Positions 16,936-27,203 of a stretch of DNA of 34,952 nucleotides are shown here, piece by piece (the first letter of the stretch is position 1; every line of letters starts with the position of its first letter). The notes beneath the pieces were generated by a model. That model saw only the letters and a list, made by a program, of their open reading frames with translations, made no database searches and was not told the origin of the DNA. Source of the DNA: Streptococcus cristatus (lineage in GTDB: Bacteria; Bacillota; Bacilli; Lactobacillales; Streptococcaceae); assembly GCF_001578775.1 (NCBI RefSeq), contig NZ_KQ969062.1:1589614-1624565 (forward strand), read 5' to 3'. A program made the position numbers and the translations under genes.

Positions 16936-16946
16936 GTATTTTTTCA

Positions 16947-17888
16947 CTATGGATGGCTGACAATCAGTTGCAAGTCGCCAGACAAGGTCCATTCTGTAAC
17001 ATCGCTCGGTAGGATGAAATGAGAGCCTTTTTTGATAGGATACACTAGTCCATCCACTGTCAGCTCGCCAGCACCTTCCAAGACACTGAACAGACTGTAA
17101 TCTACTGTCTTTTTAAATTCAACAGAACCAGCAACGTCCCACTTGTAAACAGCAAAGAAGTCATTGGCCACCAAAAGAGTAGAAGTCAAATCGTCTGCCT
17201 GAATGGTAACGGGACGGCTATTAGCTGGCTCACCGATAGTCAAAACATCAATAGACTGCTCCAAGTGCAGCTCACGCAGATTGCCAGCATCGTCCTTACG
17301 ATCAAAGTCATAGACACGGTAGGTCGTGTCACTGGACTGCTGAGTTTCCAAAATCAGAATCCCTGATCCAATAGCATGCATGGTGCCACTTGGGACATAG
17401 AAAAAGTCACCAGCCTTGACTGGAATTTTTGTCAAAAGATGATCCCAGTCCTTGCTCTCAATCTGCTGACGCAATTCTTCCTTGCTCTGAGCGTTGTGAC
17501 CATAAATAATCTCTGCTCCTTCGTCTGCAGCGATAACATACCAGCATTCTGTCTTGCCAAGCTCCCCTTCGTGCTCTAGTCCATAGGCATCATCTGGATG
17601 GACCTGAACGCTGAGCCAGTCATTGGCATCCAAAATCTTCGTCAAAAGTGGAAAGACAGGCTCTGGACGATTGCCAAAGAGCTCACGGTGCTCGGCATAG
17701 AGCGCATCTAGCTTCTGACCTGCAAAACGTCCGTTCTTAACAGTTGACACGCCATTAGGATGAGCCGAAATTGCCCAATACTCGCCCACATGGTCGCTGG
17801 AAATTTCATATCCAAAAACATCGTGCAGCTTGGTGCCACCCCAAATCTTCTCCTGCATCACAGACTGTAGAAATAACGGTTCTGACAT
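16947..17888 (-). CDS. manA: mannose-6-phosphate isomerase, class I
   Basis: 313 residues, the short Firmicute type. It interconverts mannose-6-phosphate and fructose-6-phosphate, feeding PTS-imported mannose into glycolysis. Visible family features are IWGGTKLHDVFGY at the N-terminus, the zinc-site segments VQVHPDD and ECWYV, and FFYVPSGTMHAIG with the conserved His. A cupin C-terminal region (about 240-313) follows. The ATG has AAGGAG six bases upstream. It is a monocistronic unit with its own promoter (17962-17991) and terminator. Confidence 0.94.
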   Translation of the reverse strand: MSEPLFLQSVMQEKIWGGTKLHDVFGYEISSDHVGEYWAISAHPNGVSTVKNGRFAGQKLDALYAEHRELFGNRPEPVFPLLTKILDANDWLSVQVHPDDAYGLEHEGELGKTECWYVIAADEGAEIIYGHNAQSKEELRQQIESKDWDHLLTKIPVKAGDFFYVPSGTMHAIGSGILILETQQSSDTTYRVYDFDRKDDAGNLRELHLEQSIDVLTIGEPANSRPVTIQADDLTSTLLVANDFFAVYKWDVAGSVEFKKTVDYSLFSVLEGAGELTVDGLVYPIKKGSHFILPSDVTEWTLSGDLQLIVSHP

Positions 17889-17961
17889 AATAGTCTCCTT
17901 ACATATTTTTCATCATCCAAAATCAGGCAATCCTTGATGATAAAAGTTTGGTACTGCTTAC

Positions 17962-17991
17962 ATTATAATATAGATTCGGGCACTTTGTCTA
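17962..17991 (-). promoter_or_regulatory. manA promoter
   Basis: Minus strand TAGACA (17986-17991), 18-base spacer, TATAAT (17962-17967), about 75 bases before the ATG. Confidence 0.6.
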
Positions 17992-18036
17992 CTCCTACCT
18001 TACTTTACAAGGAAAAATCTAGCTCTGGCCAGACCT

Positions 18037-18537
18037 TTATAATAAAAAGAGAAGACTTCCCCAGCAAATGCCGCAAAGGTATCCTATCACTACATCCTTT
18101 GGATAGTGCACTCCGCCAATCACGCGCACTAGAGCCAGTCCTGCTGAAAGCAAGAGGCAGATAAGTCCCGGCAGCCAAAAAAAATAGAGCAAACACATGG
18201 AAATCACTGTCGCCGAAAAGACATGGCGGCTAGGCATGGACTTGCCTGATGTATCCTTGGCCAGCAAGGGTTGAATAGCCCATTTTTCGTAAGGGCGTGC
18301 TTGATTCAGCCATTTACGAATCGCTGACAAGAGACCAAATCCAATAGCTGGAAGGAGAAAAAAAGCAAGTAGCCCTTCCCCCCCCTCTGTCAGAAAGGCA
18401 CCAATCAAGACCAATCCATACACCAGAGGCATAAAAACAGTCATCCCCCTATTAAAATAGGCCATCCCTTTCACTATCCTAGGGCGACTGCGAAAGGGAG
18501 CTGTTAATTGTTGATAAAAAATCTCGTAGTCTTTCAT
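18037..18537 (-). CDS. PAP2-family membrane phosphatase
   Basis: 166 residues with about five membrane segments. The three phosphatase motifs are present: KWLNQARPYE (KxxxxxxRP), SMPSRHVF (PSRH in place of the commoner PSGH), and RVIGGVHYPKDV (Rx5Hx3D). Such enzymes dephosphorylate lipid phosphates such as undecaprenyl pyrophosphate or phosphatidic acid at the outer membrane face; the substrate here is not determined. AGGGA precedes the ATG. It lies between glgP and manA on the same strand, separated from glgP by a terminator. Confidence 0.85.
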   Translation of the reverse strand: MKDYEIFYQQLTAPFRSRPRIVKGMAYFNRGMTVFMPLVYGLVLIGAFLTEGGEGLLAFFLLPAIGFGLLSAIRKWLNQARPYEKWAIQPLLAKDTSGKSMPSRHVFSATVISMCLLYFFWLPGLICLLLSAGLALVRVIGGVHYPKDVVIGYLCGICWGSLLFLL

Positions 18538-18621
18538 ACTTGCTTTCCCTGCTTTTCAAAAAGTCGAATTCTCATACTTTCTCTACTATAGCATATTTCT
18601 AGACAAGATGGTAGATAGATA

Positions 18622-18656
18622 GTAAAAGAGACTGAGACTCAAGCCCCAATCTCTTA
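18622..18656 (-). terminator. rho-independent terminator of the glg cluster
   Basis: AAGAGATTG and CAGTCTCTT pair (one wobble) around a 12-base loop (18626-18655), followed by TTACT, shortly after the glgP stop. Confidence 0.65.
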
Positions 18657-18679
18657 GTATTCATGTTTTCTGAGGAGTA

Positions 18680-21076
18680 TTATTTCTCTAAGTTCCAGAT
18701 TTCCTTGGCATATTGCTCAATGGTATCATCTGAGGTGAACTTGTCTGATGTAGCGATGTTGATCAAGCTCATGCGGGCCCATTTTTCTTTGTCACGATAG
18801 AGGGCATCAATCTTCTTTTGAGCTTCTACATAGGCATGGAAGTCTTCCAAGAGGAAGTATTCGTCATTGTGGGTGATGAGAGCTTCGTAGATTTCAGATC
18901 CTTCTTCACGGACGTTTGGAATGGTGCCATTGACAAAGGTGTCGACCACCCGGCGAATATCTGGATTGCTCTCATAGATACCGCGTGAGTAGTAATCGTG
19001 GCGGGCATAGTGCTCGTAAACTTGGTCCTTGTCCATCCCGAAGATGACAATATTGTCGTCACCAACTTCATCCTTGATTTCGATATTTGCCCCGTCCAGA
19101 GTAGCTAGGGTAATGGCACCTGTCATCATGAACTTCATGTTGGAAGTACCAGAAGCTTCCTTGGAAGCCAGAGAAATCTGCTCTGAAACATCTGCCGCAG
19201 GAATGATGAGCTCAGCCAGGCTGACACGATAATTTTCTAGGAAAACAACCTTGAGCTTGCCTTGCAGACTTTCATCCTTGTTGACCAGATTGGCTACTTC
19301 ATTGATCAGCTTGATAACAGACTTGGCAAAGTGGTAGCCCGGAGCAGCCTTGGCACCGAAGATAAAGACGCGTGGCACCATATCCTTGTCAGGATTGTCC
19401 TTGAGGTCCCAGTAGAGCTTGATGATATGAAGCAGGTTGAGCAACTGACGCTTGTAGGCGTGGAGGCGTTTCACCTGCACATCAAAGATGGCTTCTGTAG
19501 AAACTTCTACTCCTGTTGATTCCTTGATGAAGTCAGCCAGACGGGCCTTGGCTTCTTGCTTCACTCGGTAGAAATCACCCAGCACTTGCTGATTGTCCTT
19601 GAATTCCAAAAGCTTGCGCAGCTCATGGATATCACTTCTCCAGCCCTTACCAATCAGCTTATCAATCTTAGCCGATAAAGGTTCATCCGCAATCTGCAGC
19701 CAGCGGCGCTGGATAATGCCATTGGTCTTGTTATTAAACTTCTCTGGATAAATGCTGTAGAAATCACGTAAAGTGTCTTCTTTGAGCAGTTCTGTGTGGA
19801 GTTTGGCAACACCATTGATTGAATGACCGCCAATAATAGCCAAGTGGGCCATGTGAACTTGATTGTCCTTGACTATCCGAGTGTTTTCGATGACTTCTGG
19901 CTCAATGCCGCGCTGGGCTATTTCTGCCACATAGCGGTTGTCGATTTCTAGGATAATCTGATAAACCCGAGGCAGGACATTCTTAAAGAGCTCCGCATCC
20001 CATTTTTCCAAGGCTTCAGACAAAATGGTATGGTTGGTGTAGCTCATGGTCTTCACCGTAGCATTCCAAGCATCTGCCCATTCGAGACCATAGTCATCCA
20101 ACAAAAGACGCATAAACTCAGCTGGCGCAACTGCTGGGTGGGTATCGTTGATATGGACAGAAACCTTCTCATGAATATCCTCGAGCGGACGACCTTGCTT
20201 GAGGTAGGATTTGATAATAGTTTGCAGGCCAGCGCTGGTCATGAAGTATTCCTGAATCAGGCGCAGTTCTTTTCCTTCGTAACTAGAATCGTCTGGATAG
20301 AGAATGGCAGTGATGTCCTGCACCCGCCGACGGGCTTCAATAGTCGGATAGTCCAATTCATATTCTTCTGGGATTTCAACATCCCAAAGACGGAGATTGT
20401 TGATATTGTCATTGCCAAAGCCAATCTGAGGCACGTCATAAGGCACAGCACGCAAAGTTTTAGAATTCTCATAAACCGGTACAATGCGACCTTCTTCATT
20501 AGCACGGAGGTAAACATTGCCAAAGATCTTGACATCAACAATACCGTGATCCTTACGGGTTTCCCAGACATTGCCTAGACTGCCAAACCAATCATCTGGG
20601 ATTTCCACCTGATAGCCATCTACGATTTTCTGCTTGAAAAGACCGTAGCGATAGCGAATCCCATTTCCAAAACCTGGATAGCCCGTTGTAGCCAGCGAGT
20701 CCATGAAGGCTGCTGCCAAGCGGCCAAGGCCTCCATTTCCCAAAGCCATGTCGTGCTCAGCATTTTTTACATCCTCAAAGTCAACTCCTAACTCAGCAAA
20801 GCTTTCCTTGACCGTATCAAGAATACCTAAATTGAGTAGGTTAGTTTCCAGCATACGTCCCGGCAGAAACTCAATTGAGAAATAATAAGCTGTTTTTTGC
20901 TGCTGTTCCACGAGTCTATTGCGGCGCTCCAGCCACAGTGGCGTGATATATTTACGAATAGTACTAGCGAGGGCTTGAAAAAGCTCGGCTGCTGTAGCAT
21001 CCGCAATCTTAATCAGCTGTCGTTCGTGCAAAGTATCCTTGAAATCTCGGATAAACTGTTCTTTATTTAATTCCAT
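18680..21076 (-). CDS. glgP: glycogen/starch/alpha-glucan phosphorylase
   Basis: 798 residues, normal for the family. It phosphorolyses alpha-1,4-glucan ends to glucose-1-phosphate and is the catabolic partner of the glg synthesis genes upstream. YYFSIEFLPGRMLETNL near the start, NGGLGRLAAAFMDS, and EASGTSNMKFMMTGA with the pyridoxal-phosphate lysine (about residue 648) are clear hallmarks. The 133-base gap after glgA holds a hairpin (21160-21190). The nearest Shine-Dalgarno-like AGGAAG is unusually far from the ATG (about 14 bases). It is the last gene of the cluster. Confidence 0.96.
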   Translation of the reverse strand: MELNKEQFIRDFKDTLHERQLIKIADATAAELFQALASTIRKYITPLWLERRNRLVEQQQKTAYYFSIEFLPGRMLETNLLNLGILDTVKESFAELGVDFEDVKNAEHDMALGNGGLGRLAAAFMDSLATTGYPGFGNGIRYRYGLFKQKIVDGYQVEIPDDWFGSLGNVWETRKDHGIVDVKIFGNVYLRANEEGRIVPVYENSKTLRAVPYDVPQIGFGNDNINNLRLWDVEIPEEYELDYPTIEARRRVQDITAILYPDDSSYEGKELRLIQEYFMTSAGLQTIIKSYLKQGRPLEDIHEKVSVHINDTHPAVAPAEFMRLLLDDYGLEWADAWNATVKTMSYTNHTILSEALEKWDAELFKNVLPRVYQIILEIDNRYVAEIAQRGIEPEVIENTRIVKDNQVHMAHLAIIGGHSINGVAKLHTELLKEDTLRDFYSIYPEKFNNKTNGIIQRRWLQIADEPLSAKIDKLIGKGWRSDIHELRKLLEFKDNQQVLGDFYRVKQEAKARLADFIKESTGVEVSTEAIFDVQVKRLHAYKRQLLNLLHIIKLYWDLKDNPDKDMVPRVFIFGAKAAPGYHFAKSVIKLINEVANLVNKDESLQGKLKVVFLENYRVSLAELIIPAADVSEQISLASKEASGTSNMKFMMTGAITLATLDGANIEIKDEVGDDNIVIFGMDKDQVYEHYARHDYYSRGIYESNPDIRRVVDTFVNGTIPNVREEGSEIYEALITHNDEYFLLEDFHAYVEAQKKIDALYRDKEKWARMSLINIATSDKFTSDDTIEQYAKEIWNLEK

Positions 21077-21159
21077 TTTTACGAATTAACTTCCTTTCTT
21101 TTAGGGAAAAACATCCGTCTGGATAAGATGTCAACATGAGAAAAAACACTTACCCGACA

Positions 21160-21190
21160 AATCCTCTCTTGTCAAAAATAAGAGAGGATT
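21160..21190 (-). other. hairpin in the glgA-glgP spacer
   Basis: AATCCTCTCTT and AAGAGAGGATT form an 11-bp perfect stem around a 9-base loop. The minus strand lacks an immediate T run (TGTCGGG follows). It could be a partial terminator or a processing/stability element setting glgP levels below glgBCDA. A TTGACA lies downstream of it, but I see no matching -10. Confidence 0.55.
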
Positions 21191-21209
21191 GCTGTTCTAT
21201 TGCAATATA

Positions 21210-22640
21210 CTATAGTAGTGACTCATATAAATCACTATATGCTCGACTGGCTGTATCCCAAGAGAAATCTCTTTCCATAGCCTGAGTTTGCAGACTATGC
21301 CAAGCTTCTTGGTCATGCCAGTAAAGATTGAGGGCTTCTTTGAAAGTCCATGTTAGCCAATAACCAGAGAAGTTATTGAAGCTAAAGCCTGTTCCCTGTC
21401 CACTATAGACGTTGAAAGGTTCGACCGTATCCCGCAGGCCACCAACCTCATGAACCAGTGGCAGTGTACCGTAACGCATAGACATCATCTGAGACAGACC
21501 GCAAGGCTCAAAGCGGCTCGGCATAAGGAAAATATCACTAGCCGCATAGATCTCCTGAGCCAAAGTAACATCAAAAAGGATATTAGCGGATAATTTTTCA
21601 GGATAAGCCTGGCCAAACCAAGCGAAAGCTCGTTCAAATGCAGGGTCACCTGTTCCAAGTAGCACAATTTGCACATCTTCCTGAAGCAGATTATGCAACT
21701 CTTCCACCACCAAATCAAAACCTTTTTGACGTGTCAATCGAGAGACGATACCAACGACAGGAACATCGTCCCGAACTGGCAAGCCTACTTTTGCTTGAAG
21801 AGCTCGTTTATTTTCCAATTTCCCGGTCAAATCATCTTTATTAAAGTGGTAAGCCAGCAATTTATCTGTTTCTGGATTGTAGATATCTGTATCAATACCA
21901 TTGACAATACCGACCAGCTTGCCTGACTCCATCCGAAGAATCTGATCCAGACCGCATCCAAACTCAACTGTCCGAATTTCGTTGGCATAGCTCGGTGAAA
22001 CAGTCGTCACGCGATCCGCATAGAGAATACCCGCCTTCATCCAGTTGAGGCAGTCATTCCAGCGGAGAGTCCCGTCCGCATAACGTTCATAGCCGACACC
22101 AAAGAGTTCCCAAAGCATGCTATCCGGAAATTGCCCCTGAAACTCTAAATTGTGAATCGTCAGCACTGTCTTGATGTTATTATAGGCCTGAATCCAGCGG
22201 TATTTTTCCTTGACCAAGAAAGGAATCATGGCCGTATGGTAGTCGTGCGCATGGAGAACATCTGGAATAAAATCAATGCGCTCCATCAGTTCGATTGCTG
22301 CTAATTGGAAGTAGGCAAAACGTTCGCCGTCATCAAAATCACCATAGACATGTCCACGGAAGAAATAATGCTGATTATCGATAAAGTAGAAGTTCACACC
22401 TTCCAACTCAATCTTTTTGACACCAACATACTCCCGACGCCAACCGACACTGACTTCAAAAGAGAAGAGGTCTTCAACTTGATCACCAAATTTAGCATCC
22501 GTCATGTCATAATAGGGCAGAATAACTCCAACTTCATGACCAGCTTTGACCAAGGATTTGGGGAGGGCGCCGATAACGTCCCCCAAACCACCCGTTTTGG
22601 AAAAAGGTGCCCCTTCTGCTGCTACAAATAAAATTTTCAT
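21210..22640 (-). CDS. glgA: glycogen synthase (ADP-glucose)
   Basis: 476 residues, the usual bacterial GlgA length, GT-B fold. It transfers glucose from ADP-glucose to the growing alpha-1,4-glucan. [13 protein letters not shown] (residues 15-27) binds ADP-glucose. The C-terminal half has [15 protein letters not shown] and [17 protein letters not shown], containing the catalytic-site Glu. Its ATG overlaps the glgD stop by four bases (ATGA), with AGAGGA upstream, so translation is coupled. Confidence 0.96.
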   Translation of the reverse strand: MKILFVAAEGAPFSKTGGLGDVIGALPKSLVKAGHEVGVILPYYDMTDAKFGDQVEDLFSFEVSVGWRREYVGVKKIELEGVNFYFIDNQHYFFRGHVYGDFDDGERFAYFQLAAIELMERIDFIPDVLHAHDYHTAMIPFLVKEKYRWIQAYNNIKTVLTIHNLEFQGQFPDSMLWELFGVGYERYADGTLRWNDCLNWMKAGILYADRVTTVSPSYANEIRTVEFGCGLDQILRMESGKLVGIVNGIDTDIYNPETDKLLAYHFNKDDLTGKLENKRALQAKVGLPVRDDVPVVGIVSRLTRQKGFDLVVEELHNLLQEDVQIVLLGTGDPAFERAFAWFGQAYPEKLSANILFDVTLAQEIYAASDIFLMPSRFEPCGLSQMMSMRYGTLPLVHEVGGLRDTVEPFNVYSGQGTGFSFNNFSGYWLTWTFKEALNLYWHDQEAWHSLQTQAMERDFSWDTASRAYSDLYESLL

Positions 22641-23776
22641 GAAACGATGTCCTCTGTAACTTTTTGACCTTTCTTCAGTACAACTGGATGTTCAGCTGTC
22701 CCTCGAACGACTACTCCTTCAGCAATCTCAACGCCCTTGTCCACAATTGCATATTCTACCACTGCATTTTTTCCAACGACAACGCGTGGGAAGAGGAGAC
22801 TGTCTTTGACACTGCTACCCGCTAAAATTCTTGTATTCCGCGAGATAACAGAGTTTACAACTTCACCTTCTACAATACTACCTGACGCAAACTGAGAGCG
22901 ATTTACTTTTGATGTAGTTGCATAGTATGTCGGCTCTTCGTTTTTCACCTTTGTATAAATCTTTTGATTTGGTGAGAAGAGGGAGTAGAATTTCTGCCGA
23001 TCAAGCATATCTTTATTGGCCTTATAGTATGATTCAACAGAGTAAATATTTGCCAGATAGCCTGTATACTCGTAAGCAAAAGCTCCAACTTCAGCTGCCA
23101 AGTCTCGAAGAACATAACGTAGCTTTTGTGGGAATTCTTTTTGGGCTTCTTCTTCCAATTTTTCAATTAACCAAGGCGTATCTACTACAAAAATATCTGT
23201 GGACATATTGAAGAGCTCGCCCTCGTCTCTATCACTATGCAGCTTATGTCCTAGGACATGGTCTGTTTCGCTGACTTGCAGAACTGCATTCACATCTGAA
23301 ATATCTTTAGATGGCAATTTCTTGTAAACCACTGTCATCGGTTGCTGGGTTGTGTTATGCAAGTGGAAGACCTGATTAAGGTCAATATTGATTAACACAT
23401 CACAGTTTAGGGCTACAGTTTGGTTAGAGCCTGAGCGCTTCAGATAAGTCAATAACTGTTCATAATATTCCTTACCAACTGTGCTACTTTCTACACGGGT
23501 ATTGTAAATTCCTAGATAGTAGTGACTCAAAAGTGTAGACAGACCCCACTCACGACCTGAACGAATATGGTCAAAGACAGAGCCGATATTGTCTTGTTGG
23601 AAGATACCAAAGACGCTACGAACACCAGCATTAGCAAGACTAGACAGTGGGAAGTCAATCAAACGGTATTTCCCACCAAATGGCAAACTAGCAACTGGAC
23701 GATGGTCTGTCAAGGTTGACATGTCGTGGAAACCGACCGTATTTCCTAAAATCGCTGAATATTTATCAATCTTCAT
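22637..23776 (-). CDS. glgD: GlgD, regulatory subunit of ADP-glucose pyrophosphorylase
   Basis: 379 residues, a GlgC paralogue. The N-terminus reads [20 protein letters not shown], where GlgC has the catalytic GGQGTRL loop, so the pyrophosphorylase loop is lost. [20 protein letters not shown] is retained, and a left-handed beta-helix domain follows (about 260-379). In Firmicutes GlgD is a non-catalytic or weakly active partner of GlgC. The start ATG (23774-23776) overlaps the glgC stop by 11 bases and has GGGGG ahead of it; a longer frame is rejected. Confidence 0.93.
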   Translation of the reverse strand: MKIDKYSAILGNTVGFHDMSTLTDHRPVASLPFGGKYRLIDFPLSSLANAGVRSVFGIFQQDNIGSVFDHIRSGREWGLSTLLSHYYLGIYNTRVESSTVGKEYYEQLLTYLKRSGSNQTVALNCDVLINIDLNQVFHLHNTTQQPMTVVYKKLPSKDISDVNAVLQVSETDHVLGHKLHSDRDEGELFNMSTDIFVVDTPWLIEKLEEEAQKEFPQKLRYVLRDLAAEVGAFAYEYTGYLANIYSVESYYKANKDMLDRQKFYSLFSPNQKIYTKVKNEEPTYYATTSKVNRSQFASGSIVEGEVVNSVISRNTRILAGSSVKDSLLFPRVVVGKNAVVEYAIVDKGVEIAEGVVVRGTAEHPVVLKKGQKVTEDIVS

Positions 23777-24908
23777 CTGTTGGTACCCCCACTTTTTCAT
23801 TATATCCGACTACTTGCACTTCATCTGTTCCGTCAATCTCTACACCATCAGAAATAACAGCGCCCTCACCAATGATCGCACGTTTAATCTTAGCTCCTTG
23901 GCCAATAATAGCGCCACTCATAATGACAGAATCAGTGACTTCTGCACCCTCACGAACTTGAGCGCCTGTTGAAAGAATAGAGTGCTTAACAGTTCCATCT
24001 ACAAGACAGCCATCAACTACCAAAGAATCTTCAACATGAGCATTTGCACCAAGGTAGTTTGGTGGTGAAATCAAGTTACGTGAGTAAATTTTCCACTGAC
24101 GATCACGACTGTCTAAAGCATTTTCTGGACTAATGTATTCCATGTTCGCTTCCCAAAGTGACTCAATCGTACCAACGTCTTTCCAGTAGCCGTTAAATTC
24201 GTAAGCATAAACGCTTTCGCCAGATTCAAGATAATTAGGGATAACATTTTTACCAAAGTCGGACATATCGACATTGCTCTTTTCAGCAGCAATCAGCATA
24301 TTGCGGAGACGTTGCCAGTCAAAGATATAGATTCCCATAGAAGCCTTGGTAGATTTAGGATTTTCTGGTTTTTCTTCAAATTCAACGATCCGATTATTAG
24401 CATCGGTATTCATAATACCAAAACGGCTGGCCTCCTTGAGAGGCACATCCAAGACAGCAACCGTCAAACTAGCGCTGTTATCCTTGTGGGATTGGAGCAT
24501 ATCATCATAGTCCATCTTGTAGATATGGTCTCCAGATAGGATTAAAACATATTCAGGATTGATACTGTCTATATAGTCAATATTTTGGAAAATAGCGTGG
24601 CTAGTTCCCTCAAACCAACGATTTCCTTCACTGGCAGAGTAAGGCTGAAGAATGGATACACCTGTATTGATACCATCCAAGCCCCAGCTTGAACCGTTCC
24701 CGATGTGACTGTTCAAAGCAAGTGGTTGGTACTGGGTAATCACACCGACATTGTGAATGCCAGAGTTGGCACAGTTTGACAGCGCGAAATCAATAATACG
24801 ATAACGACCACCAAACTGTACTGCTGGTTTTGCAATACTTTGTGTGAGCTTTCCAAGACGAGTTCCTTGCCCACCGGCAAGAATCAAAGCTAGCATTTCA
24901 TTCTTCAT
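23766..24908 (-). CDS. glgC: glucose-1-phosphate adenylyltransferase (ADP-glucose pyrophosphorylase)
   Basis: 380 residues. It makes ADP-glucose from glucose-1-phosphate and ATP, the committed step of glycogen synthesis. [16 protein letters not shown] (7-22) is the nucleotidyltransferase loop; [16 protein letters not shown], the GDHIYKMDY catalytic Asp region and the EEKPENP segment follow. The C-terminal beta-helix domain runs from about 280. AAAGGAG precedes the ATG. It begins three bases after glgB and overlaps glgD, so expression is operonic. Confidence 0.96.
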   Translation of the reverse strand: MKNEMLALILAGGQGTRLGKLTQSIAKPAVQFGGRYRIIDFALSNCANSGIHNVGVITQYQPLALNSHIGNGSSWGLDGINTGVSILQPYSASEGNRWFEGTSHAIFQNIDYIDSINPEYVLILSGDHIYKMDYDDMLQSHKDNSASLTVAVLDVPLKEASRFGIMNTDANNRIVEFEEKPENPKSTKASMGIYIFDWQRLRNMLIAAEKSNVDMSDFGKNVIPNYLESGESVYAYEFNGYWKDVGTIESLWEANMEYISPENALDSRDRQWKIYSRNLISPPNYLGANAHVEDSLVVDGCLVDGTVKHSILSTGAQVREGAEVTDSVIMSGAIIGQGAKIKRAIIGEGAVISDGVEIDGTDEVQVVGYNEKVGVPTDED

Positions 24909-24911
24909 ATC

Positions 24912-26825
24912 CTACTCCTTTGTGGAATCTTTTTTAGCATTTTTACGAACATTCACACGACGCTTGATTTTCCAAATACTTGCTCCCAAAGCTGGTAGCG
25001 TAAAGGTCAAGGTCTGCGGATAATCTTTCCATAGTCCCTCTTGAGACTGAACTGTTTCGTTGTGTTCTTTCCAAACACCTCCCCATTTCTCTAATTCAGT
25101 ATTCCATACCTCTTCATAAATGGCTTCCACTGGCACACCAATGGTAAAGTTTTTGCGCTCTACTGGCACCATATTGAATACACAGACCAACATATCTCCT
25201 TTTTCCGTCTTACGGATAAAGGAAAGGACGCTCTGATCGGTATTGTCGGCATCAATGATTTCGATACCATCATAGCTCAAATCGATCTCCCAAAGCGGAC
25301 GATTATCTCGATAAAAGGCATTGAGGGCAGAAGTGAAGGTTTGCATCTGCTTGTTCATATGATCGTCCAGATTTGACCATTCCAGCTGCTCTTCTGACTT
25401 CCACTCTAGGAATTGACCAAATTCTGAACCCATAAAGAGCAGTTTCTTGCCTGGATGGCAGATTTGATAGGTCAAGAGGTTGCGTAGACCAGCAAATTGA
25501 TTATAGCGGTCACCCCACATCTTATGCATCATGCTCTTCTTACCATGAACGACTTCGTCGTGAGAGAAAGGCAAGAGGAAATTTTCAGAAAAAGCATACA
25601 TAAAGCTGAAGGTCACCAGATTAAAATCGTACTTGCGGTAAATCGGGTCTTCTTCATAGAAACGGAGAATATCGTTCATCCAGCCCATATTCCACTTGAA
25701 GTCAAAGCCCAAACCGCCCATCTCTCTCATGCCTGTAATCTTGGTTTCGGACGAGCTCTCTTCAGCAATCATCATGATATCTGGATGAGCCAGCTTGATA
25801 ACTGTATTCAAACGCTGCAAGAAATAGTAGCCTTCATAGTTACGATTACCGCCGTCCTTGTTTGGCTGCCAAGGACCACTATCGTAGTCTAGATAGAGCA
25901 TGTTACTAACTGCATCCACACGAACCCCATCTAGATGGTAGAAATCAATCCAGAACTTGATACTAGAAATCAAGAAAGATTGCACTTCATTTTTTCCTAG
26001 GTCAAAATTCAAGGCACCCCAGCCATAGTTGTGAGCTCGGTCATGGTCCTGGTACTCAAAGGTTGGTGTTCCATCATAGTAGGCCAAGGCATCGTCATTG
26101 ATGGTAAAGTGACCTGGAACCCAGTCCACAATGACACCAATATTATTCAAGTGACATTCTTCGACAAAGTCCTGAAATTCCTCTGGCGTTCCATAAGTAT
26201 GTTCAAAGGCAAAGTAACCCATGAGCTGGTAGCCCCAGCTGAGTCCCAAAGGATGGGCCATAAGCGGCATGAACTCAACGTGCGTGTAGTTCATTTCTAC
26301 CAGATAAGGAATCAACTCCTCCTTAAGCTGAGCCATAGAATATGGACTGCCGTCAGGATTACGTTTCCAAGATCCAGCATGCACTTCATAGATATTGACC
26401 GGTCTTGAGAAAAAGCCCCAACGCTTTCTCCGAGCCAGCCAAAGTCCATCTTGCCACTTCTTCTCTGGAATATTCCGAACAATAGCCCCCGTACCTGGGC
26501 GCTCTTCAAAATAGATAGCCAGCGGATCAATTTTCAAGATTTCCTGACCGCTACTGCGTTTGATATTGTACTTGTAAATATCTCCTTCCTTAGGCAAATC
26601 CGTGAAGATTTCCCAGACACCGCCTTCATTGCGAGTCATAGGAATCTGCTCTCCATACCAGTTGGTAAAATCTCCAATCAGATGCACATTCTGCGCATTT
26701 GGAGCCCAGACTCTAAAGGTGTAGCCAGCTTTGCCATCCACCACATCCTGATGCACTCCTAAATAATGCTGCAAATGAAAGTTTTCACCTGTTGTAAAGG
26801 TTCTTAATGCTTCTTTTTTGTCCAT
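24912..26825 (-). CDS. glgB: 1,4-alpha-glucan branching enzyme
   Basis: 637 residues. It cuts alpha-1,4 chains and rejoins them as alpha-1,6 branches. An N-terminal CBM48-like domain (about 15-125, [19 protein letters not shown]) is followed by the GH13 catalytic barrel (about 145-520) with the triad Asp304 (DGVRVDAV), Glu355 (MIAEESS) and Asp423 (SHDEVVHG). The C-terminal all-beta domain ends with a basic tail. It is first in the glg operon. AAAGGTG precedes the ATG. Promoter and CcpA site lie just upstream (26842-26893). Confidence 0.96.
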   Translation of the reverse strand: MDKKEALRTFTTGENFHLQHYLGVHQDVVDGKAGYTFRVWAPNAQNVHLIGDFTNWYGEQIPMTRNEGGVWEIFTDLPKEGDIYKYNIKRSSGQEILKIDPLAIYFEERPGTGAIVRNIPEKKWQDGLWLARRKRWGFFSRPVNIYEVHAGSWKRNPDGSPYSMAQLKEELIPYLVEMNYTHVEFMPLMAHPLGLSWGYQLMGYFAFEHTYGTPEEFQDFVEECHLNNIGVIVDWVPGHFTINDDALAYYDGTPTFEYQDHDRAHNYGWGALNFDLGKNEVQSFLISSIKFWIDFYHLDGVRVDAVSNMLYLDYDSGPWQPNKDGGNRNYEGYYFLQRLNTVIKLAHPDIMMIAEESSSETKITGMREMGGLGFDFKWNMGWMNDILRFYEEDPIYRKYDFNLVTFSFMYAFSENFLLPFSHDEVVHGKKSMMHKMWGDRYNQFAGLRNLLTYQICHPGKKLLFMGSEFGQFLEWKSEEQLEWSNLDDHMNKQMQTFTSALNAFYRDNRPLWEIDLSYDGIEIIDADNTDQSVLSFIRKTEKGDMLVCVFNMVPVERKNFTIGVPVEAIYEEVWNTELEKWGGVWKEHNETVQSQEGLWKDYPQTLTFTLPALGASIWKIKRRVNVRKNAKKDSTKE

Positions 26826-26841
26826 TTAGTCACCTTTCTAT

Positions 26842-26856
26842 TTGTAAGCGTTTTCT
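26842..26856 (-). promoter_or_regulatory. CcpA cre site at the glg operon
   Basis: TTGTAAGCGTTTTCT (read on the plus strand) fits the cre consensus WTGNAANCGNWNNCW at every defined position. It lies just downstream of the predicted start point, between promoter and glgB ATG, a placement typical for roadblock repression by CcpA. Confidence 0.8.
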
Positions 26857-26864
26857 ATGTTTCT

Positions 26865-26893
26865 ATTTTACCCCATTTTCTTATATTTTTCAA
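26865..26893 (-). promoter_or_regulatory. glg operon promoter
   Basis: Minus strand TTGAAA (26888-26893), 17-base spacer, TAAAAT (26865-26870). Predicted start near 26858. Confidence 0.7.
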
Positions 26894-27069
26894 GTAAATT
26901 TCCAAAAACTATCTCAAAAATTTCAAAAGCCCAATTTCTTTACAAGAATGAGTTGCTATATCAATAGATCGTTGAAGAAGATCTCATGAAATACTGATTC
27001 TACAGGCTTTTACCTGAATTATTTGATATAAAATTAGAGATAAAACGGTTAAAATTTGTATAGACCAAT

Positions 27070-27092
27070 ATGTAAATTTACATTTTAAAATG
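27070..27092. other. AT-rich spacer with overlapping palindromes
   Basis: The 26894-27172 stretch between glg promoter and gapN terminator holds no ORF I can support. It is AT-rich and contains the perfect 14-bp palindrome ATGTAAATTTACAT (27070-27083), overlapped by CATTTTAAAATG (27081-27092). They could be protein-binding sites, but no regulator is recognised. Confidence 0.3.
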
Positions 27093-27173
27093 ATAAGTAA
27101 TCAAAAATATAAAGGCTTGCTTATTTTTATATTGTTCGAACACTTGTTAGAATTACAAGTTCATAAAGGTAAG

Positions 27174-27199
27174 AAAAAAGGCCGCACAAAGCCGCCTTT
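27174..27199 (-). terminator. rho-independent terminator after gapN
   Basis: AAAGGC and GCCTTT (27194-27199 and 27177-27182) pair, extended by an inner GC pair step after a G-G mismatch, followed by a T run on the minus strand. Confidence 0.65.
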
Positions 27200-27203
27200 C
27201 TCA

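Noticed and set aside
27069..27084. ATGTAAATTTACAT as another CopY-type operator
   Set aside because: It does not contain TACANNTGTA; the half-site order is reversed.
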